Origin: Desulfuromonadaceae bacterium
GTDB lineage: Bacteria > Desulfobacterota > Desulfuromonadia > Geobacterales > Pseudopelobacteraceae
NCBI GenBank assembly: GCA_028686145.1
Contig: JAQUCQ010000069.1
Coordinates: 1 to 11,623, forward strand
Reading direction: 5' to 3'
Length of the DNA: 11,623 nt
Positions 6,038 through 11,623 of the stretch are shown one piece after another. The notes under the pieces were generated by a model. It saw only the letters and a program-made list of their open reading frames with translations, had not been told where the DNA came from and did not search any database. The position numbers and the translations under genes were made by a program. Within the stretch, counting starts at the first letter, position 1. Every line of letters begins with the position of its first letter.

Positions 6038-7732
6038 CTAGAATTCCCGTACGTCAGTAATGGTGCAGCCAAACACCCGCTCAGCCTCTTTGATCAATGG
6101 ATGGTTTGCAACCTCTTGCTTTAGTTCATTCAAGTGTTGTTCGGCGTCACTCTTTTTTTTTTCAGCCAGTGATAATGGCGCATCGGCGAAGCCGCTTTCA
6201 ATCGACTTTACTTTGACGGTGGTACTTTCGCCTGCAAAGGTACAGGCAAGCGCCTGGACATCGGCAATAAACTCAGCGTCCTGAGCAGCGTTCAGGTAGT
6301 AGCTGCCTGCGGGGAAACCGATCTCGATCAAGCCCTTTTCCTGCTTGAGCGGGCTGCCATGCTCAAGCACCGATCCAAGCTGGCGGTCATTTTCATTCAC
6401 AAATGTCACAAAGCGGCCCCAGTCAGGTTGTCCTCCGCCAGAGACAGGAGGGGAAACGGGGTCGTCAGTAGGCTGGGGGTGACGGGAAGGAGCTGCGGTG
6501 CGTGGCTGCTCAATGTGGTACGAGAGTGGCGCAGAGTCATTCCTGGCGGTTTCCCACGGTAGTGATGGCGTATGGACGGCAGCGGTTTCCAAGGCTTTGA
6601 TTTTTTCGATCAGCTCTTGAACCGGCACCAGAGGGGCCAGGAGTGTTGCTTTTAAAAGTGCCATTTCCACCATCAGACGTGGAAAGCTGGCATATGCCAT
6701 TTCAGATTCAGCCTTTATTAACAGCGCCAGGCGCCGCTGAATATCCAGGGTGCTGATGTTGCTTGACTGCTTATGTAGCTCTTCCAGTTCCGCTGCTGTC
6801 AGGTCCAGGATTTCTTCCGGTTTTTTTACCGAGCGGGTCACCAGCAGATTGCGAAAGTGCTCGATCAGTTCCTGGCAGAACTGGCGCATGTTATATCCGA
6901 CAAGGTCAACCTGTTTGATGCCAGCAAGCACCGCCTGGGTGTTGCCTCCGAAGACCGCCGCCGAAATCTCAGCCAGCAGCCGGCGGTCAATGGTTCCCAG
7001 CAAAGTGCCGATATCGTCGTCGCTGACGGTATTGCCACAAAATGCCAGCACCTGGTCGAACGCCGTCAGGGAATCCCGCATGCTGCCGTCGCCTTTGCGG
7101 GCAATCAACGCCAGGGCTGTATCGGAGATGGTTACCGACTCTTTCCCGGCAATTTCACGCAGTCTGGCAATGATCTTTGGCAGCGTAACCCGTTTGAAGT
7201 CAAAGCGCTGGCAGCGTGAAAGGATTGTTACCGGCAGTTTATGTGGTTCCGTGGTGGCAAAGATGAATTTGACATGCTCCGGAGGCTCTTCAAGAGTCTT
7301 GAGCAGCGCATTGAATGCGTTGGTTGAAAGCATGTGGACTTCGTCGATGATGATGATTCGATAGCGGCTGTGGGAAGGAAGATATTTGATGTTGTCGCGC
7401 AGGTTGCGGACATCGTCGACGCCGTTATTGGAAGCGCCGTCAATCTCGAAAACATCGGTTGAGGTGCCTTTGGTTATTTCGATGCATTGCTGACAGACGT
7501 TGCAGGGCTCATGCGTGACCCCCTGTTCACAGTTAAGGGTCTTGGCCATGATGCGGGCGGTACTGGTTTTGCCGACACCGCGGGCGCCGGTAAACAGAAA
7601 GGCATGGGCAACCCGGCCTGACTCAATGGCATTTTGCAGCGTGCGACTGACATGCTCCTGGCCAGCAAGCTCGGAAAAGTTTTGGGGACGGTATTTCCTT
7701 GCCAGGACTTCATAGTGCGTGTCGTTGGACAA
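6038..7732 (-). CDS. dnaX: DNA polymerase III subunit gamma/tau
   Basis: ATPase subunit of the clamp loader, which opens and places the beta clamp; the tau C-terminus tethers the polymerase. From TTG at 7732 the product has 564 residues. The N-terminus THYEVLARKYRPQNFSELAGQEHV (5-28) is family-defining. Walker A is GARGVGKT (49-56), the zinc cysteines are C68, C77, C80 and C83, Walker B is IIIIDEVHML, and the sensor/arginine-finger region is ATTEPHKLPVTILSRCQRF. A Pro/Ser-rich linker (about residues 400-440) leads to a short tau-type C-terminal domain. The TTG is chosen because GAGG lies 9 bases upstream and the conserved sequence begins here. Extending the frame to 7858 would run into the SRP RNA. 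A run of ten A at codons 524-527 is followed by GAGTGA in the -1 frame, a possible slippage site. Confidence 0.97.
   Translation of the reverse strand: MSNDTHYEVLARKYRPQNFSELAGQEHVSRTLQNAIESGRVAHAFLFTGARGVGKTSTARIMAKTLNCEQGVTHEPCNVCQQCIEITKGTSTDVFEIDGASNNGVDDVRNLRDNIKYLPSHSRYRIIIIDEVHMLSTNAFNALLKTLEEPPEHVKFIFATTEPHKLPVTILSRCQRFDFKRVTLPKIIARLREIAGKESVTISDTALALIARKGDGSMRDSLTAFDQVLAFCGNTVSDDDIGTLLGTIDRRLLAEISAAVFGGNTQAVLAGIKQVDLVGYNMRQFCQELIEHFRNLLVTRSVKKPEEILDLTAAELEELHKQSSNISTLDIQRRLALLIKAESEMAYASFPRLMVEMALLKATLLAPLVPVQELIEKIKALETAAVHTPSLPWETARNDSAPLSYHIEQPRTAAPSRHPQPTDDPVSPPVSGGGQPDWGRFVTFVNENDRQLGSVLEHGSPLKQEKGLIEIGFPAGSYYLNAAQDAEFIADVQALACTFAGESTTVKVKSIESGFADAPLSLAEKKKSDAEQHLNELKQEVANHPLIKEAERVFGCTITDVREF
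6147..6162 (-). promoter_or_regulatory. A10 slippery tract with immediate -1 stop in dnaX
   Basis: On the mRNA strand ten A residues (6162-6153) are followed by GAGTGA. A -1 shift, or one extra A in the transcript, reads Lys-Lys-Lys-Glu-stop, giving a 528-residue product instead of 564. The string AAAAAAGAGTGA is the same as the E. coli dnaX gamma-frameshift core. I see no Shine-Dalgarno-like stimulator upstream and no strong stem downstream, so slippage is possible but unproven. Confidence 0.45.
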
Positions 7733-7820
7733 GTGATCTAACCTCGCAGGTAATCTGACTCTCCACGCGATGAAGCGGGGAGCGGCATTTGGTTCAGGGG
7801 GATATGGAAGGAAAAGAAGT

Positions 7821-7950
7821 TTGCAGGCGCAAATGATAGCCGGGTTTACCCGCGGCACACAGCAGGAGCCGCTGCCGTTGCTTCCTTCCGGACCTGGCGG
7901 AGTTCACGGCGTGCCGTTGCGCGAGGCCCGGCTATCATTTCCGCCTGCAA
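7821..7950. repeat. Long inverted repeat extending the SRP RNA stem
   Basis: Bases 7821-7844 and 7926-7950 are near-perfect complements: TTGCAGGCG plus AAATGATAGCCGGG on one side and the matching CCCGGCTATCATTT plus CGCCTGCAA on the other, with a small mismatch/bulge at the CGC/CCGCC junction. The inner 10 bp are the terminal stem of the SRP RNA. The outer 14 or so are additional and could be a precursor-processing stem or a terminator hairpin; on the minus strand they lead into ACTTCTTTTCC, a weak T-rich tract. Confidence 0.75.
7835..7936 (-). ncRNA. ffs: 4.5S-type small signal recognition particle RNA
   Basis: The RNA partner of Ffh in co-translational targeting to the membrane. The minus strand contains the invariant domain IV core AGGTCCGGAAGGAAGCA (around 7880-7895), with the GGAAG-type tetraloop, and asymmetric internal loop sequence on both sides. 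The ends GATAGCCGGG and CCCGGCTATC pair perfectly, giving a hairpin of about 102 nt, normal for the small bacterial form without an Alu domain. The exact mature ends are uncertain because the complementarity continues outward on both sides. It lies directly upstream of dnaX on the same strand, a common bacterial arrangement. Confidence 0.95.
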
Positions 7951-7971
7951 GCAGTGAAACAAACACTCAAT

Positions 7972-7977
7972 TGTCAA
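7972..7977 (-). promoter_or_regulatory. Candidate -35 element for the SRP RNA
   Basis: A perfect TTGACA on the minus strand lies at the right distance for transcription starting near 7942, just before the SRP RNA. The -10 region 17 bases on reads CTGCTT, a poor match, so the call rests on the -35 hexamer and position only. Confidence 0.4.
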
Positions 7978-8000
7978 ATCCGAAACACTACACAGGCCGA

Positions 8001-8022
8001 CAAAAATAAAGCTCGGTTCGAG
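8001..8022 (-). terminator. Weak candidate terminator after tRNA-Ser
   Basis: A short CTCG-AAC-CGAG hairpin (8012-8022) on the minus strand is followed by CTTTATTTTTG. The stem has only 4 bp, so it may be inefficient. It lies between the tRNA and the SRP RNA promoter candidate and would separate the two RNA genes. Confidence 0.35.
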
Positions 8023-8065
8023 GATATCTCAATTGCCGGGTGTCGTGCCTCGTGTTCAAATAAAA

Positions 8066-8156
8066 TGGCGGAGAGAGAGGGATTCGAACCCTCGGTACGC
8101 TATTAACGTACACACGCTTTCCAGGCGTGCTCCTTCAACCGCTCGGACATCTCTCC
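8066..8156 (-). tRNA. tRNA-Ser(GGA)
   Basis: A class II tRNA of 91 nt with the 3' CCA encoded (8066-8068). The acceptor stem is GGAGAGA with TCTCTCC (7 bp) and discriminator G. The anticodon stem CACGC/GCGTG carries the loop CTGGAAA with anticodon GGA (complement of 8120-8122), reading UCC and UCU. The long variable arm GTACG-TTAATAG-CGTAC is typical of serine tRNAs, and the T arm contains GGTTCGAATCC. All stems pair without mismatch. Confidence 0.98.
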
Positions 8157-8267
8157 ACAAAAGTGAAGAGTACATATAATCTACCAATTACAATTTGTCC
8201 AGCATTTCATATTATGCTTTGAATTAAAGCTCTGAAAATTGTACAGTCCGGACAGGAGAAACGACTG
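8157..8267. promoter_or_regulatory. Divergent promoter region between tRNA-Ser and the phosphorylase-family gene
   Basis: Toward the tRNA (minus strand), TGGACA is followed after 17 bases by TATATG, placing the start a short distance before the mature 5' end. Toward the plus-strand gene, TTACAA (8188-8193) and TATTAT (8210-8215) are 16 bases apart; the -10 matches 5 of 6 but the -35 is poor. An AGGAG ribosome binding site at 8254-8258 serves the ATG at 8268. GTCCGGAC (8246-8253) is an 8-bp palindrome touching that site, of unknown meaning. Confidence 0.5.
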
Positions 8268-9008
8268 ATGAAAATTGCCGTCATAACGGCCATGCCGGAG
8301 GAATTTCGCGCAGTTTACTGCTGTCTGGAGCCGGGTACTGCCATGCGGCTGGCCGGACTCAAGGCTTTTCGCAGTCATACATGCGGTCATGATGTTATGC
8401 TTCTGGAGTCCGGCATGGGCTTTGATAATGCCGCATATGCGGCAGAAGCGGTTATCAGGGAGGAATGCCCCGAGCTGCTGATCTCGGTCGGTTTCTGCGG
8501 CGGGATTGATCCGGCCCTGCAGACCGGCGATGTGGTGGTCGCAAAACAAATGGTGATTGTGACCGGGGATGGTCTTGAAGAGGTGCCGGTACTGTTCTCG
8601 ACAACAGGCCCGACCTTTGTGGCGCGACAGGCCGGAGCGAGGATCTTCGGAGGGATGTTCGCCAGTACGCCGGCCATCATGTCAAAAACAGTGCTGGCCG
8701 GAATGCTCCCGACCGGAAGTCCCACTCCGGTAGTGGAGATGGAAAGTGCCGCTATTGCCATCATTGCCGTTGAAAACAGGATTCCGCTGCTGGCGGTCCG
8801 GTCGGTAAGTGACCCTGCTGACGAAGAACTTGGCTTCTCACTGGATGAATTCTGTGATGCCCGCATGCGCATCCGTCCGCACCGGGTACTACTGACAATC
8901 CTTCGCAAGCCCCGCATTATCCCGCAGCTGCTCCGGTTGGCCCGCAACAGCCGCATCGCGGCAAACAGCCTGGCGGCGGCTATGAAAAAATTACTGCCCC
9001 TTTTGTGA
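8268..9008 (+). CDS. Nucleoside phosphorylase / MTA-SAH nucleosidase family protein
   Basis: The 246-residue product belongs to the PNP/UDP phosphorylase superfamily, which cleaves the N-glycosidic bond of purine nucleosides. The N-terminus MKIAVITAMPEE keeps the E12 position used as proton donor in MTA/SAH nucleosidase. VEMES (156-160) is the ribose-binding motif with E159, and SDPAD (181-185) carries the catalytic Asp at D182. SVGFCGGIDPALQTGDVVV (73-91) is the usual central glycine-rich strand. The C-terminal 50 residues are basic and Arg/Leu/Ala-rich (RKPRIIPQLLRLARNSRIAANSLAAAM), longer than in Mtn and reminiscent of hopanoid-associated phosphorylase HpnG. Candidates are therefore an MTA/SAH nucleosidase, an HpnG-like enzyme or a futalosine hydrolase; sequence alone does not decide. 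ATG at 8268 has AGGAG upstream. Its 3' end overlaps the convergent carotenoid gene by 18 bases. Confidence 0.88.
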   Translation: MKIAVITAMPEEFRAVYCCLEPGTAMRLAGLKAFRSHTCGHDVMLLESGMGFDNAAYAAEAVIREECPELLISVGFCGGIDPALQTGDVVVAKQMVIVTGDGLEEVPVLFSTTGPTFVARQAGARIFGGMFASTPAIMSKTVLAGMLPTGSPTPVVEMESAAIAIIAVENRIPLLAVRSVSDPADEELGFSLDEFCDARMRIRPHRVLLTILRKPRIIPQLLRLARNSRIAANSLAAAMKKLLPLL

Positions 9009-9860
9009 CGCACGTCCTGCGGGAGACCAGGGGTAATCCCGCAGGTGTCCTCCCAATTCTTCCTTGCTGTAGCGATTGGCCCTCCTAAGAGCCAGAATAA
9101 CCACCATCAGAATTGGCAGGGTGAACATCAATGCAGCGCATAGCGCCATGAACCGCTCACCAATCACCAACATCATGGCGGTGTTGAATATCAGCACCGA
9201 AAGATAGAGCACCGGTCCCAACAGTGAGCGGAAGGGGAGATTGATGACTCCCGTCGGAGCATCATCGAGGCGTCGGGCATCGATCAGCTGAAAGGCAGCA
9301 ATCAGGCAAAAACTGGTCAGTAACCACCCCGCATAATTGGAAAGCGGCACACCAAAATGGATTCCTGCCTCGCGATAGCCGTAAATCTGCCCCAGAAACC
9401 AGCGCCGTCCCTGAAGCGCCACCGGATCGATCACGATGTCGAGAAAGGTTTGCAGGAACGACCCCAGCAGCAGCGCCGCAAATGAGCGGCGGATAGAGCG
9501 GGTTTCCAAGGTTGCCACATTCCAGCGCCACGTCTTGAGCGGCGAGATGATAAAAAGTGCCGTGGCATAGCTGCAGTAGGAAAGAAAAACATAGGAGAGC
9601 GAGTCGAAGAACGGCACCCCGGCAATCCAGAGTTCGCGGCAGCTGGTGGTGTCGATGTAGTAATACCAGCCATAGGGGAAGCCGGTATTAATGGAGAGCC
9701 ACTCCGAGCCGAAGGCAATAAAATAGCCGACGAGCGTGTACGTGGCTGTCCGCCGCCAGCCGATGTGGGGGACGCACGCGAGCAGAAAGGCCCCGAAAAA
9801 GGCGAATAAATACGGGCGCATCGTAATGGTGCCGATGGCGATATCGAGAAAATGGGGCAT
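8991..9860 (-). CDS. Carotenoid biosynthesis protein, CruF family (PF04240-type), integral membrane
   Basis: CruF-type proteins are membrane enzymes that hydrate the terminal psi-end (C-1',2') of acyclic carotenoids; related proteins include bisanhydrobacterioruberin hydratase. The 289-residue product has about seven hydrophobic segments (roughly 16-31, 38-55, 84-106, 127-148, 177-193, 213-234, 237-258). Conserved family stretches are visible: GSEWLSINTGFPYGWYYY (51-68), VPFFDSLSYVFLSY (82-95), FLDIVIDPVALQGRRW (139-154) and IHFGVPLSNYAGWLLTS (167-183). The C-terminus is polar. I chose ATG at 9860, with GGGA 11 bases upstream; the frame could extend to 9938, but that would pass through the promoter. 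No phytoene synthase or desaturase is nearby, so the substrate and pathway are not shown here. Family is secure; exact reaction is inference. Confidence 0.88.
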   Translation of the reverse strand: MPHFLDIAIGTITMRPYLFAFFGAFLLACVPHIGWRRTATYTLVGYFIAFGSEWLSINTGFPYGWYYYIDTTSCRELWIAGVPFFDSLSYVFLSYCSYATALFIISPLKTWRWNVATLETRSIRRSFAALLLGSFLQTFLDIVIDPVALQGRRWFLGQIYGYREAGIHFGVPLSNYAGWLLTSFCLIAAFQLIDARRLDDAPTGVINLPFRSLLGPVLYLSVLIFNTAMMLVIGERFMALCAALMFTLPILMVVILALRRANRYSKEELGGHLRDYPWSPAGRASQKGQ

Positions 9861-9888
9861 TTTGGTTAGTCCCTTTGTGGCCACGCCA

Positions 9889-9959
9889 TTTTGGCTGAGC
9901 CCGCTATTAATAATATATTTCTGCCGGAAGCCGGGCAAGAGCCGCCACTATAGCCAAAA
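9889..9959. repeat. Inverted repeat TTTTGGCT / AGCCAAAA bracketing the carotenoid gene promoter
   Basis: Exact 8-bp arms at 9889-9896 and 9952-9959 lie on either side of the promoter proposed at 9910-9938. The 55-base separation (centre to centre 63 bases, about six helical turns) would place the two half sites on the same DNA face. It might be a looping operator or simply chance; no regulator is known. Confidence 0.35.
9910..9938 (-). promoter_or_regulatory. Candidate sigma-70 promoter of the carotenoid gene
   Basis: On the minus strand TTGCCC (9938-9933) and TATTAT (9915-9910) are separated by exactly 17 bases; the matches to consensus are 4/6 and 5/6. Transcription would start near 9903, leaving a leader of about 43 bases before the ATG at 9860. 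The position also argues against a more upstream start codon. The rest of the 269-base divergent region (to 10129) has only weak promoter-like sequence for the plus-strand HAD gene, such as TATATC near 10025. Confidence 0.6.
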
Positions 9960-10129
9960 CTCCCCAATAGCGCAAGGCCGCACCCGAAGCGGATGCGTAC
10001 TTTTGCTGCTACGTTTGGGCAGGCTATATCAGTAAAATATTCCGCTGAGACAAATGCTTCGCGTTTCTTGCGAACTGGATTTCTGCCGCTGCTGTTGCCG
10101 TAATGGCTAAAAAAAGGTACGCTACAGAC

Positions 10130-10753
10130 ATGACAACTCACAATTACATCCTCGCCCGTCGTTGCTGGATCTTTGATCTGGACGGAACGTTAACCGTTCC
10201 GGTACACGATTTTCCTGCTATCCGCAGTGCGCTCGGCATGGGCCATAGCGATACGGATATCCTCCAGTTCCTGGCGTCGCTGCCGTCACCAGAGTCTGCA
10301 GCGAAGCATGCCCGCTTGATCGAGATCGAGTATGAGCTGGCAGACAGAACCGCTGCCGCCCCCGGTGCCGAGCGACTGCTCGACCTGTTGCACCGGCGCG
10401 AGGCCCGTGTCGGCATCCTCACCCGCAACACGCGAGAGATCGCACTTCATACCCTCGGCCAGATTGGTCTCAAGGGATACTTTACTGCTGCCGATATTCT
10501 TGGCCGTGACGAGGCTGCCCCCAAGCCTCACCCAGAGGGGATAGAAAAACTCCTCGCCGGATGGGGGAATGAACCGGACGAGACGGTAATGGTGGGTGAT
10601 TACCTGTTTGACCTGCAGGTGGGGCGTGCGGCCGGAACGGCCACGATCCACGTGGATAGCAGTTGTACCTTCCGCTGGCCGGAACTTGCCGATTTGGTGG
10701 TTGCTACCTTGGAGGATCTGGCTGAGGCGATGGCCAGAAATGTGTCTGAATGA
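10130..10753 (+). CDS. HAD-superfamily (subfamily IA) hydrolase, phosphoglycolate-phosphatase-like
   Basis: The 207-residue product has all four HAD motifs. Motif I is FDLDGTLT with nucleophile D16 and acid/base D18; motif II is GILTRNT with T98; motif III is the Lys of KPHPEGI (K132); motif IV is MVGDYLFD (D157, D161). A helical cap lies between motifs I and II (about residues 22-80). Such enzymes dephosphorylate small phosphometabolites in the cytosol; 2-phosphoglycolate is a common substrate for this subgroup, but specificity cannot be read from sequence. An in-frame ATG at 10103 would add nine residues. I prefer 10130 because AAAAAAAGG lies upstream of it, although the spacing is long, and nothing useful precedes 10103. 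The CAP-domain gene follows after 34 bases on the same strand, suggesting co-transcription. The two products have no known functional link. Confidence 0.9.
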   Translation: MTTHNYILARRCWIFDLDGTLTVPVHDFPAIRSALGMGHSDTDILQFLASLPSPESAAKHARLIEIEYELADRTAAAPGAERLLDLLHRREARVGILTRNTREIALHTLGQIGLKGYFTAADILGRDEAAPKPHPEGIEKLLAGWGNEPDETVMVGDYLFDLQVGRAAGTATIHVDSSCTFRWPELADLVVATLEDLAEAMARNVSE

Positions 10754-10787
10754 CGTATGAAAACTTAAATAGTGAAGGGAATGATAT

Positions 10788-11411
10788 ATGATACGTTTTT
10801 GGTTAACTGTGTGCATGCTTCTGGCGTGTGCCGCCCCGGCGGCTGCTCTTGATCATAGCCTGGGGAAGCAGGTCCTGGCAGAGATTAATCTGGCCCGAAC
10901 CGATCCCCACGCCTATGCCGGTTTTATCCGCAACTTCCGGAGCCAATTCCGTGGGACGTACTACCTGCAGCCGGGGAGCACAACGCGCGTACAAACGACC
11001 GAGGGGGTTGCGGCCGTCGATGAGGCGATCAAATACCTCTCCCGCCTGAAACCACTGCCGCCGCTGGTCTGGTCGGATGGACTTGCCGCTGCGGCGGCCG
11101 AGCTGGCGGATGAACAGGAACGCTCTGGCGCCACCGGTCATAATGGCAGGAAAAGCCACGGGATGCGTGAGCGGATTGAGCGCCATGGGGAATGGGCCGG
11201 GGTAATCGGTGAAAACATTGGCTATGGTCCTGAAGGTGCCCGCAATATGGTCATCCAGCTGATAGTTGACGACGGCGTACCGGGCCGTGGTCACCGGGTA
11301 AATACCTTCAGTCCTTCCTACAAAACCGCCGGGGCGGCCTGTGGCCCTCATCCGCGCTTTGGGAACATGTGCGTTATCGATTTTGCGGGGGGCTTCAGGG
11401 ACAGCAGATAA
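10788..11411 (+). CDS. Exported CAP (SCP/PR-1) domain protein
   Basis: CAP-domain proteins are secreted or periplasmic; bacterial members have no single established reaction. The 207-residue product starts with a signal peptide (MIRFWLTVCMLLACAAPAAA, cleavage likely after A20). The CAP domain follows: VLAEINLARTDPHAYA (29-44), the WSDGLAAAAAELADEQ helix (95-110), GHNG with H118, the GENIGYG motif with E142 (141-147), and DDGVPGRGHRVNTFSPSYKTAGAACGPH (161-188) with H169. H118, E142 and H169 fit the usual CAP pocket. C185 and C195 could form a disulfide. LLAC (11-14) weakly resembles a lipobox, but a type I signal peptide reads better. The start has AAGGGA 8 bases upstream. It follows the HAD gene by 34 bases and is probably the last gene of that transcript. 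Confidence 0.92.
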   Translation: MIRFWLTVCMLLACAAPAAALDHSLGKQVLAEINLARTDPHAYAGFIRNFRSQFRGTYYLQPGSTTRVQTTEGVAAVDEAIKYLSRLKPLPPLVWSDGLAAAAAELADEQERSGATGHNGRKSHGMRERIERHGEWAGVIGENIGYGPEGARNMVIQLIVDDGVPGRGHRVNTFSPSYKTAGAACGPHPRFGNMCVIDFAGGFRDSR

Positions 11412-11446
11412 TACCAGAGAGCTTGCTTGTGTAGCAGTAAGCGTTT

Positions 11447-11468
11447 AAGGCGGCTAATTGGCCGCCTT
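11447..11468. terminator. Hairpin between convergent genes, probable bidirectional terminator
   Basis: AAGGCGGC (11447-11454) pairs perfectly with GCCGCCTT (11461-11468) around a 6-base loop. It sits between the CAP-domain gene (plus) and nadA (minus). T-runs are short on both sides (TTTA on plus, TTAAA on minus), so efficiency is uncertain. Confidence 0.65.
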
Positions 11469-11504
11469 TAGAAGGAAAGTTTCAAGGAAGAAGTTTTGCC
11501 GGCT

Positions 11505-11623
11505 TTAGTCTCTTGGAATCGCCAGCATCCGGTCCAGCGCTCTTTTAGCCTTGATACGGATCTCTTCAGGGACAGTAACAACAGGCGACAGGGTCTGGAG
11601 CGAAATCAGCACATCTTCCAGAG
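11505..11623 (-). CDS. nadA: Quinolinate synthase NadA, C-terminal fragment
   Basis: Only the last 39 codons and the TAA stop (11505-11507) are inside the window; the 5' part lies beyond the right edge. The readable C-terminus contains LEDVLISLQTLSP, then VTVPEEIRIKAKRALDRML and a short tail AIPRD. The VPEEIR...A..ALDRML ending is characteristic of bacterial NadA, the 4Fe-4S enzyme that condenses iminoaspartate with dihydroxyacetone phosphate to quinolinate in NAD synthesis. No catalytic residues are in this fragment, so the call rests on the C-terminal signature alone. Confidence 0.78.
   Translation of the reverse strand, partial: LEDVLISLQTLSPVVTVPEEIRIKAKRALDRMLAIPRD

Noticed and set aside
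7733..7858. N-terminal extension of DnaX to a start at 7858
   Set aside because: The extra 42 residues match no DnaX, and the DNA there forms one arm of the SRP RNA; the conserved N-terminus begins at the TTG at 7732.
9861..9938. N-terminal extension of the carotenoid protein to 9938
   Set aside because: It would cover the best promoter in the region and add polar residues not seen before the first membrane segment; ATG at 9860 has a usable ribosome binding site.
10821..10832. Lipobox LLAC in the CAP-domain protein
   Set aside because: Leu at the -2 position is uncommon, the segment before it is only 13 residues with one basic residue, and AAPAAA|LD gives a better type I cleavage site.
10286..11351. 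Minus-strand frames of 176 and 182 residues opposite the HAD and CAP genes
   Set aside because: They overlap two genes with full sets of family motifs, show no recognisable domain and have no supporting start signals.
1..11623. Mobile elements, integrase sites, CRISPR arrays or a defence system
   Set aside because: No transposase, integrase, regularly spaced long repeats or terminal repeats were found; the tRNA-Ser gene has no visible duplicated 3' end in the window.

Overview
The window looks like a chromosomal segment from a Geobacter-type anaerobic deltaproteobacterium (Desulfuromonadales). The reasons are the block tRNA-Ser / 4.5S SRP RNA / dnaX / ybaB / recR / single-chain pyruvate:ferredoxin oxidoreductase (por), which as I remember it is the arrangement in Geobacter, together with a moderately high G+C content and strong GGAGG-type ribosome binding sites. 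The species assignment is inference from gene order and protein style; no search was run.

Layout. Positions 1-1074 (minus strand) hold the 5' part of an atypical SDR/NAD-dependent epimerase gene, cut by the window edge, and just upstream of it an unrecognised 88-residue ORF. A strong intrinsic terminator at 1098-1127 separates these from por (1156-4731, minus), which encodes a 1191-residue enzyme with all domains and ligands intact. Upstream of por come recR (4826-5419), ybaB (5672-5986) and dnaX (6038-7732), all minus and therefore transcribed dnaX > ybaB > recR > por. The small SRP RNA (7835-7936, minus) and tRNA-Ser(GGA) (8066-8156, minus) precede dnaX. From about 8160 the window changes character. 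A nucleoside phosphorylase/nucleosidase-family gene (8268-9008, plus) converges on and overlaps a CruF-type carotenoid-biosynthesis membrane protein gene (8991-9860, minus). A divergent promoter region (9861-10129) follows, then a plus-strand pair encoding a HAD phosphatase (10130-10753) and an exported CAP/SCP-domain protein (10788-11411). A hairpin lies between that pair and the 3' end of nadA (11505-11623, minus), which runs off the window.

How the genes work together. DnaX (clamp loader), YbaB (nucleoid-associated protein) and RecR (recombinational repair) form the common bacterial replication/repair set; SRP RNA and tRNA-Ser serve protein targeting and translation. Por interconverts pyruvate and acetyl-CoA + CO2 with ferredoxin and is a central carbon enzyme in acetate-using anaerobes. 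The right-hand genes are accessory metabolic genes with no evident shared pathway.

This is mostly conserved chromosomal core and I see no mobile element, CRISPR array or defence island. The details most worth a second look are: an A10 run in dnaX followed by GAGTGA, reproducing the E. coli gamma-frameshift arrangement but near the C-terminus; an unusually long ybaB-recR spacer holding a perfect 14-bp palindrome and four phased ACTAAA hexamers; a 24-bp near-perfect stem extending the SRP RNA; an inverted repeat bracketing the promoter of the carotenoid gene; an extra CxCxxC cluster in Por; and a terminator placed immediately before the 88-residue ORF.
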